In this document: in pieces, positions 55,762 to 64,000 of the stretch
Position numbering within the stretch: position 1 is the stretch's first letter
Layout: each line of letters opens with the position of its first letter
From: Pectobacterium carotovorum
GTDB lineage: Bacteria; Pseudomonadota; Gammaproteobacteria; Enterobacterales; Enterobacteriaceae
DNA length: 64,000 bases
NCBI GenBank assembly: GCA_016415585.1
Contig: CP066552.1
Coordinates: 558,001-622,000, forward strand
Direction: 5' to 3'
Notes under the pieces: generated by a model
Told to the model about the DNA's origin: nothing
What the model saw: only the letters and a program-made list of their open reading frames with translations
Databases searched by the model: none
Position numbers and translations under genes: made by a program

Positions 55762-57468
55762 CTATTCCGCCACCGTCGAGAGCAACAGGCACGTGTAAGG
55801 ATGCTGCGGCTGATTGAAGATCTGTTCGACCGGCCCGGTTTCTACGATATCCCCGTCCTTCATGACCGCGATGCGGTGGCTCATGTGCTGTACCACGCCC
55901 AGATCGTGGGAGATGAACAGCATCGTCAGGCCCAGTTGGCGCTGCAACGCCACCAGTAAATCCAACACCTGCGCCTGTGTAGTGACATCCAGTGCCGATA
56001 CCGGCTCGTCACAGATCAGGATTTCAGGATCTGAGGCCAGCGCCTGTGCGATGGAGACGCGCTGGCGTTGACCGCCGGACAGCGCCGTAGGGCGTCGGGT
56101 CAGCAGATCGGGCGTCAAGCCGACATACTCCAGCAGCGTCAAAATGCGTCGCTGTTTCTCATCGTCGCTCAAATCGCGGCGCAAGCGCAGCGGCTGGTTC
56201 AGAATCTGGGCGACGGTAAATTGCGGATCGAACGAACTGAGCGGATCCTGCGTAATCGTCTGAATACGTGCGCGCAGCGGTCGGCGTTCGCGTTCCGTTA
56301 ACGTGCTCCAGGCATGGTCCGCGAGTCGGACTTCCCCGCTGTCCGGCTTTTGCAATGCCAAAATGACTTTGCCCAGCGTGGTTTTACCTGAGCCGGATTC
56401 CCCGACGATACCCAGAGTTTCGCCGCGCTTGATCTGGAGAGAAACCTGATTGACGGCCTGCATCCGGCTGCCGTCCGGACGCTTGAACGACACCGCAATG
56501 CGATCCGCCGTCAGGGCTATCGCGTCGGTGTTGGCGTGATTCGCTGCCAGAGACGCCGCTGATGGTGCAATACCGCTCTGTAACGGATCGACACCGGCTA
56601 GCCACTTTCCTCGCGTAGATGCAGTCGGGATCGCCGCCAGCAGCTTGCGGGTGTAGGGATGCGTCGGCGCTGACAGGAGCTGCCGCGCCTCACCGCCTTC
56701 TACCAGCGCGCCGTGCTGCATGACAATGACGCGATCTGCGACGTCCGCGACGACGGCAAGATCGTGAGTGATCAGCAGAACACCGTGCCCCGCCTGTGCC
56801 AAGGCGGTGAAGACTTTCAGCACCTGCTTTTGCACCGTGGCATCCAGCGCGGTGGTGGGTTCATCGGCAATCAGCAACTGTGGGCCGGCTGCCAGCGCGG
56901 AGGCAATAAGCGCGCGTTGACGCAGGCCGCCGGACAGCTCATGCGGATACTGCGCCGCACGATTCTCAGGATCGGGAATGCCTGCCTTCGTCAGGAGTTC
57001 GGCGACGCGGGCGGGAATTTGCTCGCGGGGCAACAGGCGATGGGTCAGAATCGGCTCGGCAACTTCCTGACCGATTTTGCGCAGCGGGTCGAGAGACACC
57101 AGCGCATCCTGCAAAACAAAGCCAATTTCACGGCCGCGAATCACCCGCCAGTCGCGATCGGTCAGATAGCGTAAATCGCACAGGCTGCCATCATGGCGCG
57201 TGAGTTCAATCGCGTTTGCCTGTACGTCAACGCCTTCACCGGATAAACCTACCAGTGTGCGGGCGGTGACGGATTTTCCTGAACCCGATTCGCCGACCAG
57301 CGCCAGAATTTCTCCGGCATTCACCTGAAAAGAGAGGTTTTTAACCGAACGAACAGGGCCGAAAGGGCTGGGAAACGTGACACTCAGGTTCTCTACACGT
57401 AGCAGCGGCGTCTTCGCTGGTGCATCTGAAGACGAATGAGAGGAGTGAGGGAGTGTGTTCAGGCTCAT
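55762..57468 (-). CDS. fused double ATPase of a peptide/nickel-type ABC importer
   Basis: 568 residues containing two complete ABC modules, equivalent to DppD/OppD plus DppF/OppF in one chain. Module one has Walker A GESGSGKSV near residue 58, LSGGLRQRALIASALA and LLIADEPTTALD; module two has GESGSGKTT near 360, LSGGQRQRVSIAQALA and LICDEPVSALD. It powers the importer with the two permeases and binding protein encoded upstream. It overlaps the permease gene by four bases and is last in the operon. Confidence 0.95.
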   Translation of the reverse strand: MSLNTLPHSSHSSSDAPAKTPLLRVENLSVTFPSPFGPVRSVKNLSFQVNAGEILALVGESGSGKSVTARTLVGLSGEGVDVQANAIELTRHDGSLCDLRYLTDRDWRVIRGREIGFVLQDALVSLDPLRKIGQEVAEPILTHRLLPREQIPARVAELLTKAGIPDPENRAAQYPHELSGGLRQRALIASALAAGPQLLIADEPTTALDATVQKQVLKVFTALAQAGHGVLLITHDLAVVADVADRVIVMQHGALVEGGEARQLLSAPTHPYTRKLLAAIPTASTRGKWLAGVDPLQSGIAPSAASLAANHANTDAIALTADRIAVSFKRPDGSRMQAVNQVSLQIKRGETLGIVGESGSGKTTLGKVILALQKPDSGEVRLADHAWSTLTERERRPLRARIQTITQDPLSSFDPQFTVAQILNQPLRLRRDLSDDEKQRRILTLLEYVGLTPDLLTRRPTALSGGQRQRVSIAQALASDPEILICDEPVSALDVTTQAQVLDLLVALQRQLGLTMLFISHDLGVVQHMSHRIAVMKDGDIVETGPVEQIFNQPQHPYTCLLLSTVAE

Positions 57469-58331
57469 CGTGCCTCTCCTTTTGCCAAAATAGCCTGTAA
57501 ACGACGCCCCAGCAGCGTGATGGAAATTACCGACAGCGCGACGACGCTAGCGGGCAGCAGGCTGACCCACGGCGCAATATCAAGGAAGTTACGCCCATCG
57601 GCCAGTAGCGCGCCCCATTCGGCGGTCGGCGGAACGACGCCCAATCCCAAAAAGCTCAGCGCCGAGGCGGACAGCACCGCGTGGCCGACGCCAATGGTGG
57701 CGACAATCAACAGCGGACGCAGCGTATTGGGAATGATATGGCGAAAAACGATATACAGTGGGTGCTCGCCCAGCGCAATCGCATGCTCAACATAGCCGGA
57801 TAATCTGACTTGCAGCACCTGAGAACGGATCAAACGTGCATAACCCGCAATCCCCGCCAGACCGACGGCCAGCATGGTGTTTTCCGGGCCGCGTCCTAGT
57901 ACGGCGATCACCAGCAGCGCCAGCAACAGATCGGGAAACGCCAGCATGATGTCTAGCAGGCGTACCAGAATCTGACGGATACGCAGCGGTGCGAGCACCG
58001 AGAGCGTACCAAACAGCACGCCGCCGAAGCAGGCGATCAGCATCGCGCCGACGCCAATACCCAGCGACAGCGAGGTGCCGTGAACGATGCGGGAAAAAAT
58101 GTCGCGCCCCAGCTGATCGGTGCCGAACCAATAAGTGCTATTCGGCGACTGGAATACCGCCCCCATATCCATTTCATCGGCGGTGCGGCTGGTAAACAGC
58201 GAAGGGAAAAAGACCGCTAGCGCCAGCAGGAAAACGATAGCGGCAGGCAGCAGCGTCGCCGTGCTCAGCCACGGGTTGCGATAGGTTTTTCTTGATGGTG
58301 TCTGCGTGAAGGGCATTGGTTCACTACTCAT
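57465..58331 (-). CDS. peptide/nickel-type ABC permease, DppC-like
   Basis: 288 residues from ATG 58331; the open frame to 58469 runs over the neighbouring permease gene. The N-terminal helix is followed by FGTDQLGRDIFSRIVHGTSLSLGIGVGA, the DppC/OppC signature, and by the coupling region ALGEHPLYIVFRHIIPNTLRPLLIV with five further helices. It pairs with the DppB-like permease directly upstream (eight-base overlap). Confidence 0.93.
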   Translation of the reverse strand: MSSEPMPFTQTPSRKTYRNPWLSTATLLPAAIVFLLALAVFFPSLFTSRTADEMDMGAVFQSPNSTYWFGTDQLGRDIFSRIVHGTSLSLGIGVGAMLIACFGGVLFGTLSVLAPLRIRQILVRLLDIMLAFPDLLLALLVIAVLGRGPENTMLAVGLAGIAGYARLIRSQVLQVRLSGYVEHAIALGEHPLYIVFRHIIPNTLRPLLIVATIGVGHAVLSASALSFLGLGVVPPTAEWGALLADGRNFLDIAPWVSLLPASVVALSVISITLLGRRLQAILAKGEAR

Positions 58332-59280
58332 GGGCGCTCGCCTTCTTGCGTAAACGGGGATCGATGAGGAGATACAGCGCATCCACCAGCAGATTGATGA
58401 CGACGAACAGGAACGCGGACAGCATGACGACGCCGAGCACCAGCGGCATGTCGCGGTTTTCAATCGCACTCAGCGTGACCTGCCCGATACCCGCGCGGCC
58501 AAAGACGGTTTCGGTCAGCACGGAGCCGCCGAGTACGCTTGCCAGCAAGGTGCCGGTCAGCGTTGAGGCGGCCAGCGCCGCGTGGCGCAAACCGTGACGG
58601 AAACGCAGCCGGATTTCGCTGACGCCGCGCGTGCGTACAGTGAGCGAGAACGGCTGGGAGAGCGCATCTTCCAAACCGTCGCGCAGTACCTGACTTAGAA
58701 TGGCGGCAATCGGCAAGCCCAGGGTGATAACCGGTAACACCAGCGACATAAAACCGTCGTTGCCAGTGACAGGAAACCATTGCAGGCGAAAACTGAACAG
58801 GCTTAATAGCACGATACCAATCCAGTAGACCGGTGTGCTAAGCAGCGTTAGCTCCAGCCACGATACGCTGGTACGCAGCGCACCATAGCGGCCTGCGGTG
58901 AGCAGCGCGCTGGTAATTGCGAGGAGCAGAGCCAGAATCAGGCCACCGAGCGCCAGCGGCAGGGTTTCATGCATTGCATCACTAATCACGCTGCCGACTG
59001 GCAGACGATAGAGATAGCTGACGCCAAAATCGCCCTGTAGCGCCTGTCCACAGTAGCGCAGATATTGCACCCACAGCGGCTGATCGAGCCCAAATTGTTT
59101 GATGAGTACGGCGCGATAGGCTTCATCCACCACGTTATCGCCGCCGCTGAGAATAGCGACGGGATCGCCGGGGATCAGTTTGACGGCAATAAACGTCAAT
59201 GTGGCTGCGCCCCAGAGCACAGCCAGAATGGTGAGTAGACGTTTACCTAGCGCGTACAGATTAACGTTTAATCCAGACAT
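58324..59280 (-). CDS. peptide/nickel-type ABC permease, DppB-like
   Basis: About 318 residues with six membrane helices. The N-terminal KRLLTILAVLWGAATLTFIAVKLIPGDPVAIL, followed by RYCGQALQGDFGVSYLYRLPV and the coupling loop VRTRGVSEIRLRFRHGLRHAALAA, are typical of DppB/NikB. ATG 59280 is used (59283 is also in frame); it overlaps the binding-protein gene by about 20 bases in another frame. Confidence 0.92.
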   Translation of the reverse strand: MSGLNVNLYALGKRLLTILAVLWGAATLTFIAVKLIPGDPVAILSGGDNVVDEAYRAVLIKQFGLDQPLWVQYLRYCGQALQGDFGVSYLYRLPVGSVISDAMHETLPLALGGLILALLLAITSALLTAGRYGALRTSVSWLELTLLSTPVYWIGIVLLSLFSFRLQWFPVTGNDGFMSLVLPVITLGLPIAAILSQVLRDGLEDALSQPFSLTVRTRGVSEIRLRFRHGLRHAALAASTLTGTLLASVLGGSVLTETVFGRAGIGQVTLSAIENRDMPLVLGVVMLSAFLFVVINLLVDALYLLIDPRLRKKASAHE

Positions 59281-60874
59281 CATAGAAGTTCGGTTTTGCG
59301 TTGGTGGCCCAGCTTATGCCCTGTACCTGTTTGGACAGGCCGAGTTGGTAGGCTGGAACATACAGCGGAACAACATACGCCTGATCGATGACCTCACGCT
59401 GTATTTCGCTGTAGAGCTGTTTACGTTCCGCGTCACCCGCGCCAATGGCTTTTCTCAGTTTACCGTCCAGCACGCTGATGCGAGTAAAGCCGTTACCGTT
59501 CGGTGGCGCATAGGCAGAATCGAACACGGTACGCAGAATATCTGGCTCTGCACGCACGAAGAAGTTAGAGGCGATATCGTACTCGTTGGCATTGGTGCGT
59601 GTGGTGAATTCACCCGCATCAACTGGCGTCAGTTTGACTTCGAAGCCTGCCTGCTTCACCTGATATTGCACCGCCTGGAACAGCGCGACATCTGCGGCTT
59701 CAACGTTGGTTGAGGCGTAAACGAAGCTGACGCTCAGGCGCTTGCCTTCTTTAGTACGGAAGCCTTCGCCGTCTTTCTGTTTCCAGCCTGCGTTATCCAG
59801 CAGTTCGTTGGCTTTTTTCACATCAAAGCCCCAGCGGGACGCGACGCTCGGATCGTAGTGCAACGTGGCCGGGCCGAGAACGTTATCGGCGGCTTTCAGC
59901 GTACCGAAGAAGGCAACCTTCACTGCCGCGTTGGTGTCTACCGCGCTCTGGAATGCCTTACGCACCGCGACATCCTGGAAAGGGCCTTTGGTGGTGTTGA
60001 GATAGAGTACGCGGTTAACGCCCGGGTTCTCATAGGTAATTACTTCCAGCTTTGGATTGCGCTTCACCGTCGGGAAATTGGCAGGCGGCACGGCGTCAAT
60101 GGCCTGAATCTGGCCGCTGCTCAGTGCGCCAAGGCGAACCGACGCTTCTGGCAGATATTTGAACACCAGACCATCCAGATAGGCTGGGCCAGTGTGCTTG
60201 GCATAACCTGGGCCCCAGTTGTAATCAGGGCGCTTCGTCAGCTTGCTGCCGCTGCCTTTCACAAAGGAATCAAGAATAAACGGACCAGAACCCACGACGG
60301 TGGTGCTGGTGTTTGGTGTTTTCTTCAGGTACGTCGGCGATTGAATGCCCAGATACGGCAGGCTCAGGCCCTGTAACAGCGCCGCAAACGGTGAGCTGTA
60401 GTGGAGCACAATTGTATAGTCATCCGGCGTTGAGATCTTGTCGATAGGACCTAACAGCGATTTCGCGTAGCTGGAGGTGGTTTTCGGATCGAGAATACGC
60501 TCAATGTTGTATTTCACCGCTTCCGCATCCAGCTTGGTGCCGTCGCTGAACGTCACGTCCTTGCGCAGGTGGAAAGTGTACTCGGTGTTGTTGTCGTTAA
60601 TTTTCCAGCTTTCCGCCAACCAGGGCGTAAAGCGGTTATCTTCCGCCTGTCCTACCAGTGAATCCACCACGTTACGAGCAATCAGCGCCGTTACGCCATA
60701 GGCCGTAATGTGCGGGTCGATGATCGGCGTATCGCTACCCAGACCTACGTTCAGAATACCACCGGATACCGGTTTTTCACCGCTTTGTGCAGCGTAAGCA
60801 CCGGGATTGAGTGCGAAAAGCAGCGTGAGTAATCCTGCTGCGAGAGTCGTAACTTGCGGGTGATTTTTTTCCAT
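59261..60874 (-). CDS. extracellular solute-binding protein family 5
   Basis: 537-residue periplasmic binding protein of the peptide/nickel (DppA/OppA/NikA) family. A signal peptide ends near GAYAA-Q (residues 12-29). The family phrase WKINDNNTEYTFHLRKDVTFSDGTKLDAEAVKYNIERILDPK lies near residue 90, with GSGPF-LDSFVKG later. First gene of the four-gene importer operon. The substrate (peptide, nickel chelate, plant metabolite or siderophore) is not readable from sequence. Confidence 0.92.
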   Translation of the reverse strand: MEKNHPQVTTLAAGLLTLLFALNPGAYAAQSGEKPVSGGILNVGLGSDTPIIDPHITAYGVTALIARNVVDSLVGQAEDNRFTPWLAESWKINDNNTEYTFHLRKDVTFSDGTKLDAEAVKYNIERILDPKTTSSYAKSLLGPIDKISTPDDYTIVLHYSSPFAALLQGLSLPYLGIQSPTYLKKTPNTSTTVVGSGPFILDSFVKGSGSKLTKRPDYNWGPGYAKHTGPAYLDGLVFKYLPEASVRLGALSSGQIQAIDAVPPANFPTVKRNPKLEVITYENPGVNRVLYLNTTKGPFQDVAVRKAFQSAVDTNAAVKVAFFGTLKAADNVLGPATLHYDPSVASRWGFDVKKANELLDNAGWKQKDGEGFRTKEGKRLSVSFVYASTNVEAADVALFQAVQYQVKQAGFEVKLTPVDAGEFTTRTNANEYDIASNFFVRAEPDILRTVFDSAYAPPNGNGFTRISVLDGKLRKAIGAGDAERKQLYSEIQREVIDQAYVVPLYVPAYQLGLSKQVQGISWATNAKPNFYDVWIKR

Positions 60875-61146
60875 TCCCTGTGTCCTTTACGATGACATGA
60901 GGCCATACACGGCGGTCTTTTCGCTACTCTAGAGAGCGGTCTTATGCATGTAAAAGAATAAAAATTGATTTTCAATTCCATAAAAATATATATACGAAAG
61001 GCTTTTGCTTGCATTGATGACTAAGGCTTTCTTTGAAATCTGAGTGATGATGTTGGCTTTTATTACTACCATTGATCGGTGTGCCTGTTGATACGCTTCA
61101 GCTTCTGGGGAGTAATCCACGCTTACGAAACCTTTAAGGAGCGATT

Positions 61147-61608
61147 ATGTTACTCACATTGCTTGAGAAGATGGATTCGTGTTACCTGGCTCAGAGTGGT
61201 TCCCTATTACCTTCCCCCGCTGATCTTGCCAATCGCTTTGCGCTCGCCTGCTTTGGATGCACCGAAGCAGAAATGCTGGCACTGCCTTCACGATTGAGTA
61301 CTGAGACCGCTTTGCAGCCAGCCCGGCAGAAGTTTCTTGAAAATGTGTCTCAGCAAGGGATTGTCTATGGCTACAGCGGAGTTCGAGTCAGAAAAAATGA
61401 CCAGACGTTTCCGATTTATGGCGGCGTAGTCTGGCAGCTACATCATCAGGATGGGACAGCATGGGGAATGGCGGCAAGAGCATCAGCGTCCGGATTGGTT
61501 CAGGCAAAATTAAGGAAGGGTAAGACGGGAGTCTGGGGTGAGGTTTGCTGGATTCCTGCATCCCATCAATCCATGTTGCAGGCTGAATATCAGTATGGTG
61601 CAGCGTGA
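61147..61608 (+). CDS. conserved-looking protein of unknown function
   Basis: 153 residues preceded by an excellent ribosome binding site (AAGGAGCGATT). There is no signal peptide or membrane helix; the C-terminal half is rich in Gly, Trp and Tyr (GIVYGYSGVRVRK, YGGVVWQLHHQDGTAWGMAARASA, GVWGEVCWIPASH), suggesting a compact beta fold. I do not recognise it. It is divergent from the ABC importer operon across 270 bases and stands alone. Confidence 0.65.
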   Translation: MLLTLLEKMDSCYLAQSGSLLPSPADLANRFALACFGCTEAEMLALPSRLSTETALQPARQKFLENVSQQGIVYGYSGVRVRKNDQTFPIYGGVVWQLHHQDGTAWGMAARASASGLVQAKLRKGKTGVWGEVCWIPASHQSMLQAEYQYGAA

Positions 61609-61921
61609 AATTATGAGTTACTTAACTGTTAGTATTTTACATAAAAATAACCGAAATGTTTTTATTGGAGGATTATTATTCGTTTTTATCGGAGGAAATA
61701 TACATTTAGGACACGTTATAGAATCTGGTTTTTCAATTATTGAGTAAAAATTTTACAAAAAATAAACGCATGATTTCTTATTTTTATTTTTATAAAATTT
61801 AAAACTGCGTTCCTAATAACAAAATATACTAGAGAGATTTTTCGATATATCAATTAACCTCTTTATAAGTACGTGATGTCTATGTAAGACTATAACCTTT
61901 AATGGTTAGATTGGTAAAAAA
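61609..61921. other. AT-rich intergenic region
   Basis: 313 bases before yagU. A 44-codon frame (61613-61747) with one hydrophobic stretch has a poor ribosome binding site and is not claimed as a gene. Otherwise nothing is seen. Confidence 0.4.
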
Positions 61922-62536
61922 ATGAACTTTTTTGAACAAACACCTCCCTCTCGGAGACGCTATGGCTTAGCTGCTTTTATTGGTTTGATTGCTGGTATTG
62001 TTTCATCTTTTGTTAAGTGGGGTGCAGAAAATCCGCTTCCTCCACGTAGCCCTACTGATATGTTTAGTAGTGCTTGCGTCCCTGAATCACTGATTAGAGC
62101 TGCTGAGCAAATTGACTGCTCTCGTAATTTTCTTAACCCACCCTACATCTTTTTACGCGATTGGCTTGGGGTTGTTGACCCTAATGCGGCGGTTTATACC
62201 TTTGCCGGCCACGTATTCAATTGGGTTGGTGTAACGCACATTATTTTCTCTATTGTTTTCGCTGTAGGTTACTGCGTTGTTGCAGAAGTATTTCCTAAAA
62301 TAAAATTATGGCAAGGTCTGTTGGCTGGTGCGCTGGCTCAATTATTTGTCCATATGATTTCATTCCCATTAATGGGTCTTACGCCGTCTCTTTTTGTTCT
62401 CCCTTGGTATGAACATGTATCAGAGATCGTGGGGCACCTGATTTGGTTCTGGTCTATTGAAATTATTCGCCGTGATTTACGTAATCGTATGACTCGCGAA
62501 CCGGATCCTGAAATTCCGTTGAATGCTGCACGATAA
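61922..62536 (+). CDS. yagU: inner membrane protein YagU
   Basis: 204 residues, the same as E. coli YagU (DUF1440). Nearly the whole sequence is familiar: [77 protein letters not shown] and [19 protein letters not shown]. It has about four membrane segments and is implicated in acid resistance in E. coli. Stands alone in the window. Confidence 0.95.
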   Translation: MNFFEQTPPSRRRYGLAAFIGLIAGIVSSFVKWGAENPLPPRSPTDMFSSACVPESLIRAAEQIDCSRNFLNPPYIFLRDWLGVVDPNAAVYTFAGHVFNWVGVTHIIFSIVFAVGYCVVAEVFPKIKLWQGLLAGALAQLFVHMISFPLMGLTPSLFVLPWYEHVSEIVGHLIWFWSIEIIRRDLRNRMTREPDPEIPLNAAR

Positions 62537-62744
62537 GCTGCGATTTTATTTTAGACAATGTGAAAGAGTGCGATGCTTATTGTTTAAGTGTCGCACTATT
62601 AATGAATCGTGAAAAAATTAGCCGTAAACATTGAAATCCATTCTAGAACACCTTGAGGATCTCTCTGGGCGTTGTTACTTTTCTGGAAAAACGCCGCTGA
62701 TCTTAACCATGAACGCTTTCACTTGAGGGCTGGCCGGCGGGTGC

Positions 62745-63235
62745 TTAACTATCCAGCCACCAGTTTAAAAGCGTTTCGTCTTCATCGTCATCGATGTTCT
62801 TATAAATGTTCGCGAAGTACCATTGAACCCCTGTTTTTTCGCGGAAGGCATCGAAAACGTCGGCAATCTTATCCATCCCATTTCTGGCAGGAACGGCCAA
62901 CGTCAAGTTTCCTTGATATACACTGTCTAAGGTTCCATTTAATTGGCTAACCACATCATGCTCTAAACGGGTAATGTCTTCGGGGGGAAGATAATCGGCA
63001 TAGATGTGAATGCAAAAATTACCGCCTCTTTGCAACACTTCAGGATGGGCATGTTTATCGTTAATTCGGAAGATATCCCCACGCGCTAAATTTAACGCAA
63101 GGCCGGGAGAAGACAGCAATTCGTAAGTGTCCTTCTCGATTTCTCGGACAGGCAGCACTTCAAAGGTTGGCTCATCGTTATCTGCTACGTAAAGACTCCG
63201 GCTTGAAAAGACAGCTTCAGATATCTCATATCTAG
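62745..63235 (-). pseudogene. DUF4265 gene lacking its 5' end
   Basis: The minus-strand frame reads SRSLYVADNDEPTFEVLPVREIEKDTYELLSSPGL and on through GGNFCIHIYADYLPPEDI to LLNWWLDS, a DUF4265-type protein. No ATG or good ribosome binding site exists; the frame runs upstream (FESPRYEISEAVF) to a TGA at about 63248, just where integrase debris begins on the other strand. A GTG at 63158 could in principle start a 137-residue product, but homologues I recall begin earlier. Probably cut by the adjacent integration. Confidence 0.6.
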
Positions 63236-63767
63236 GGGATTCGAATCAGACTTGAACTGGAAGGCAAAACGCGCGATCTAGCACTGTTCAATATGGTTTT
63301 AGATAGTAAACTTCGGGACTGTGATCTGGTAAAACTCAAAGTATCAGATGTTGCATATGGGAGTTCTGTTTCGAGTAGGACAACGGTGTTACAACAGAAA
63401 ATCGGTATCCCTGTCCAATTTGAGATAACCAAAGGGAGTAGAGAAGCAGTTGCAGCGCTAATAAAGCTGAGCAATTTGCACAGTAAAGACCACTTGTTCC
63501 AATCTCGGGTCGGTTCTTGCCAACACATTTCAACCCAGCAATACAACCGTATCTTTCATGGATGGATAGAAAAGCTTGGTCTCGAAGATTCGCTGTACAG
63601 CACACATTCCATGAGAAGAACAAAACCTTACCTGATATACAAGAAGACCAAGAATTTCAGGGTGATCCAACTTCTGGTTAGGTCATAAGAAACTGGAAAG
63701 CACAGTCCGTTATCTGGGCATTGAAGTCGATGATGCGTTAGAGGTCTCTGAGTCGATTGAAGTCTAA
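63236..63767 (+). pseudogene. tyrosine recombinase remnant, frameshifted
   Basis: The frame from 63239 reads IRIRLELEGKTRDLALFN, then SKLRDCDLVKLKVSDVAYG and the catalytic HSMRRTKPYLIYKKTKN, typical of a small integrase family found on plasmids and integrative elements. At about 63676 one extra base shifts the frame to an early TAA (63688); in the next frame the protein continues GHKKLESTVRYLGIEVDDALEVSESIEV to 63767, including the catalytic Tyr. The N-terminal part is missing. Inactive. Confidence 0.85.
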
Positions 63768-63869
63768 GGCTGTCAGGGCAGCAACAGCAGCCCTGTGCCA
63801 GAAGCGGACGTGGATACTTTATTAAATGCACTGCTCAAAAAAATTCCTGTTATCCAGCAAATTCAATCC

Positions 63870-64000
63870 TTACGTGCATCCCTGACTGAGAAGACGTGTG
63901 CGGCAAACATCCAGAATCTCATCTGCCAGAGCGGAATCATCAGGGCAGGCACGAGATAGCACCAGGGCGCCAACAAGATGTGCAATGGTGTCGATGAGTT
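63870..64000 (-). CDS. TetR-family regulator, 3' end only
   Basis: The minus-strand frame entering from the right edge encodes LIDTIAHLVGALVLSRACPDDSALADEILDVCRTRLL and stops at TAA 63870. This is the C-terminal helix pair of TetR/AcrR-type repressors (GALVLSRA-DD-ALADEIL). Only 43 codons are in the window, so the DNA-binding half and target are out of view. Confidence 0.75.
   Translation of the reverse strand, partial: LIDTIAHLVGALVLSRACPDDSALADEILDVCRTRLLSQGCT

Noticed and set aside
61613-61747. 44-codon frame with one hydrophobic segment
   Set aside because: No ribosome binding site, starts immediately after the preceding stop and lies in AT-rich DNA where such frames arise by chance.

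Overview
The window looks like a chromosomal segment of a soft-rot enterobacterium, most likely Pectobacterium or a close relative. This is an inference from E. coli-like orthologues (aspA, roxA/ycfD, pepA-holC-valS, lptFG, leuX, yaiW, the rha cluster, yagU, yefM-yoeB) combined with a non-E. coli gene order, two chemoreceptors and much accessory DNA. No database search was run; names rest on recognised protein sequence and motifs.

Layout. 1-5.4 kb: 3' end of aspA, then a tight operon for a TolC-type outer membrane protein, an HlyD-type adaptor and two ABC-2 permeases, with no ATPase gene. 5.4-8.0 kb (minus): secreted alpha/beta hydrolase and the ribosomal oxygenase roxA. 8.0-10.1 kb: AT-rich DNA with one unfamiliar gene encoding a candidate zinc metalloprotease. 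10.1-17.6 kb: core block pepA-holC-valS (minus) divergent from lptF-lptG (plus), with a 23-codon ORF just before lptF. 17.8 kb: leuX tRNA-Leu(CAA), followed by an accessory region that starts with a P4-type integrase and its probable arm sites, an AT-rich membrane protein gene that looks frameshifted, a HigBA-type toxin-antitoxin (TA) pair abutting a second, broken integrase, a complete type I restriction-modification operon (hsdM-hsdS-hsdR), a decayed rhuM, an RHH/ParE-type TA pair and a small P-loop kinase.

30.8-36.7 kb: rtcR (CARF-AAA+ activator) faces a sigma-54 promoter that should drive rtcB, an RlaP-type nucleotidyltransferase and a HEAT-repeat protein, a stress-inducible RNA repair operon. 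A RelBE-like TA pair and an HNH nuclease follow. 37.6-41 kb: yaiW and a SulP transporter/beta-carbonic anhydrase pair. 41.5-48.6 kb: two chemoreceptor genes, each with a good FliA (sigma-28) promoter, flanking an Mg2+ P-type ATPase. That ATPase has a 15-codon proline-containing leader ORF upstream and a 30-residue membrane peptide gene downstream. 49-55.1 kb: the L-rhamnose cluster rhaBADM and rhaSR, without rhaT. 55.2-55.7 kb: yefM-yoeB. 55.8-60.9 kb: a peptide/nickel-type ABC importer with its two ATPases fused. 61-64 kb: an unrecognised gene, yagU, a 5'-truncated DUF4265 gene joined to a frameshifted integrase remnant, and the end of a TetR-family gene.

The strongest second-look items are the candidate metalloprotease island, the two small proteins around the Mg2+ transporter, the RtcR-driven rtcB-RlaP-HEAT operon, the ATPase-less exporter operon, the small ORF before lptF, and the TA pair lying inside integrase debris. 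I did not find a CRISPR array, an intact IS element or rRNA.
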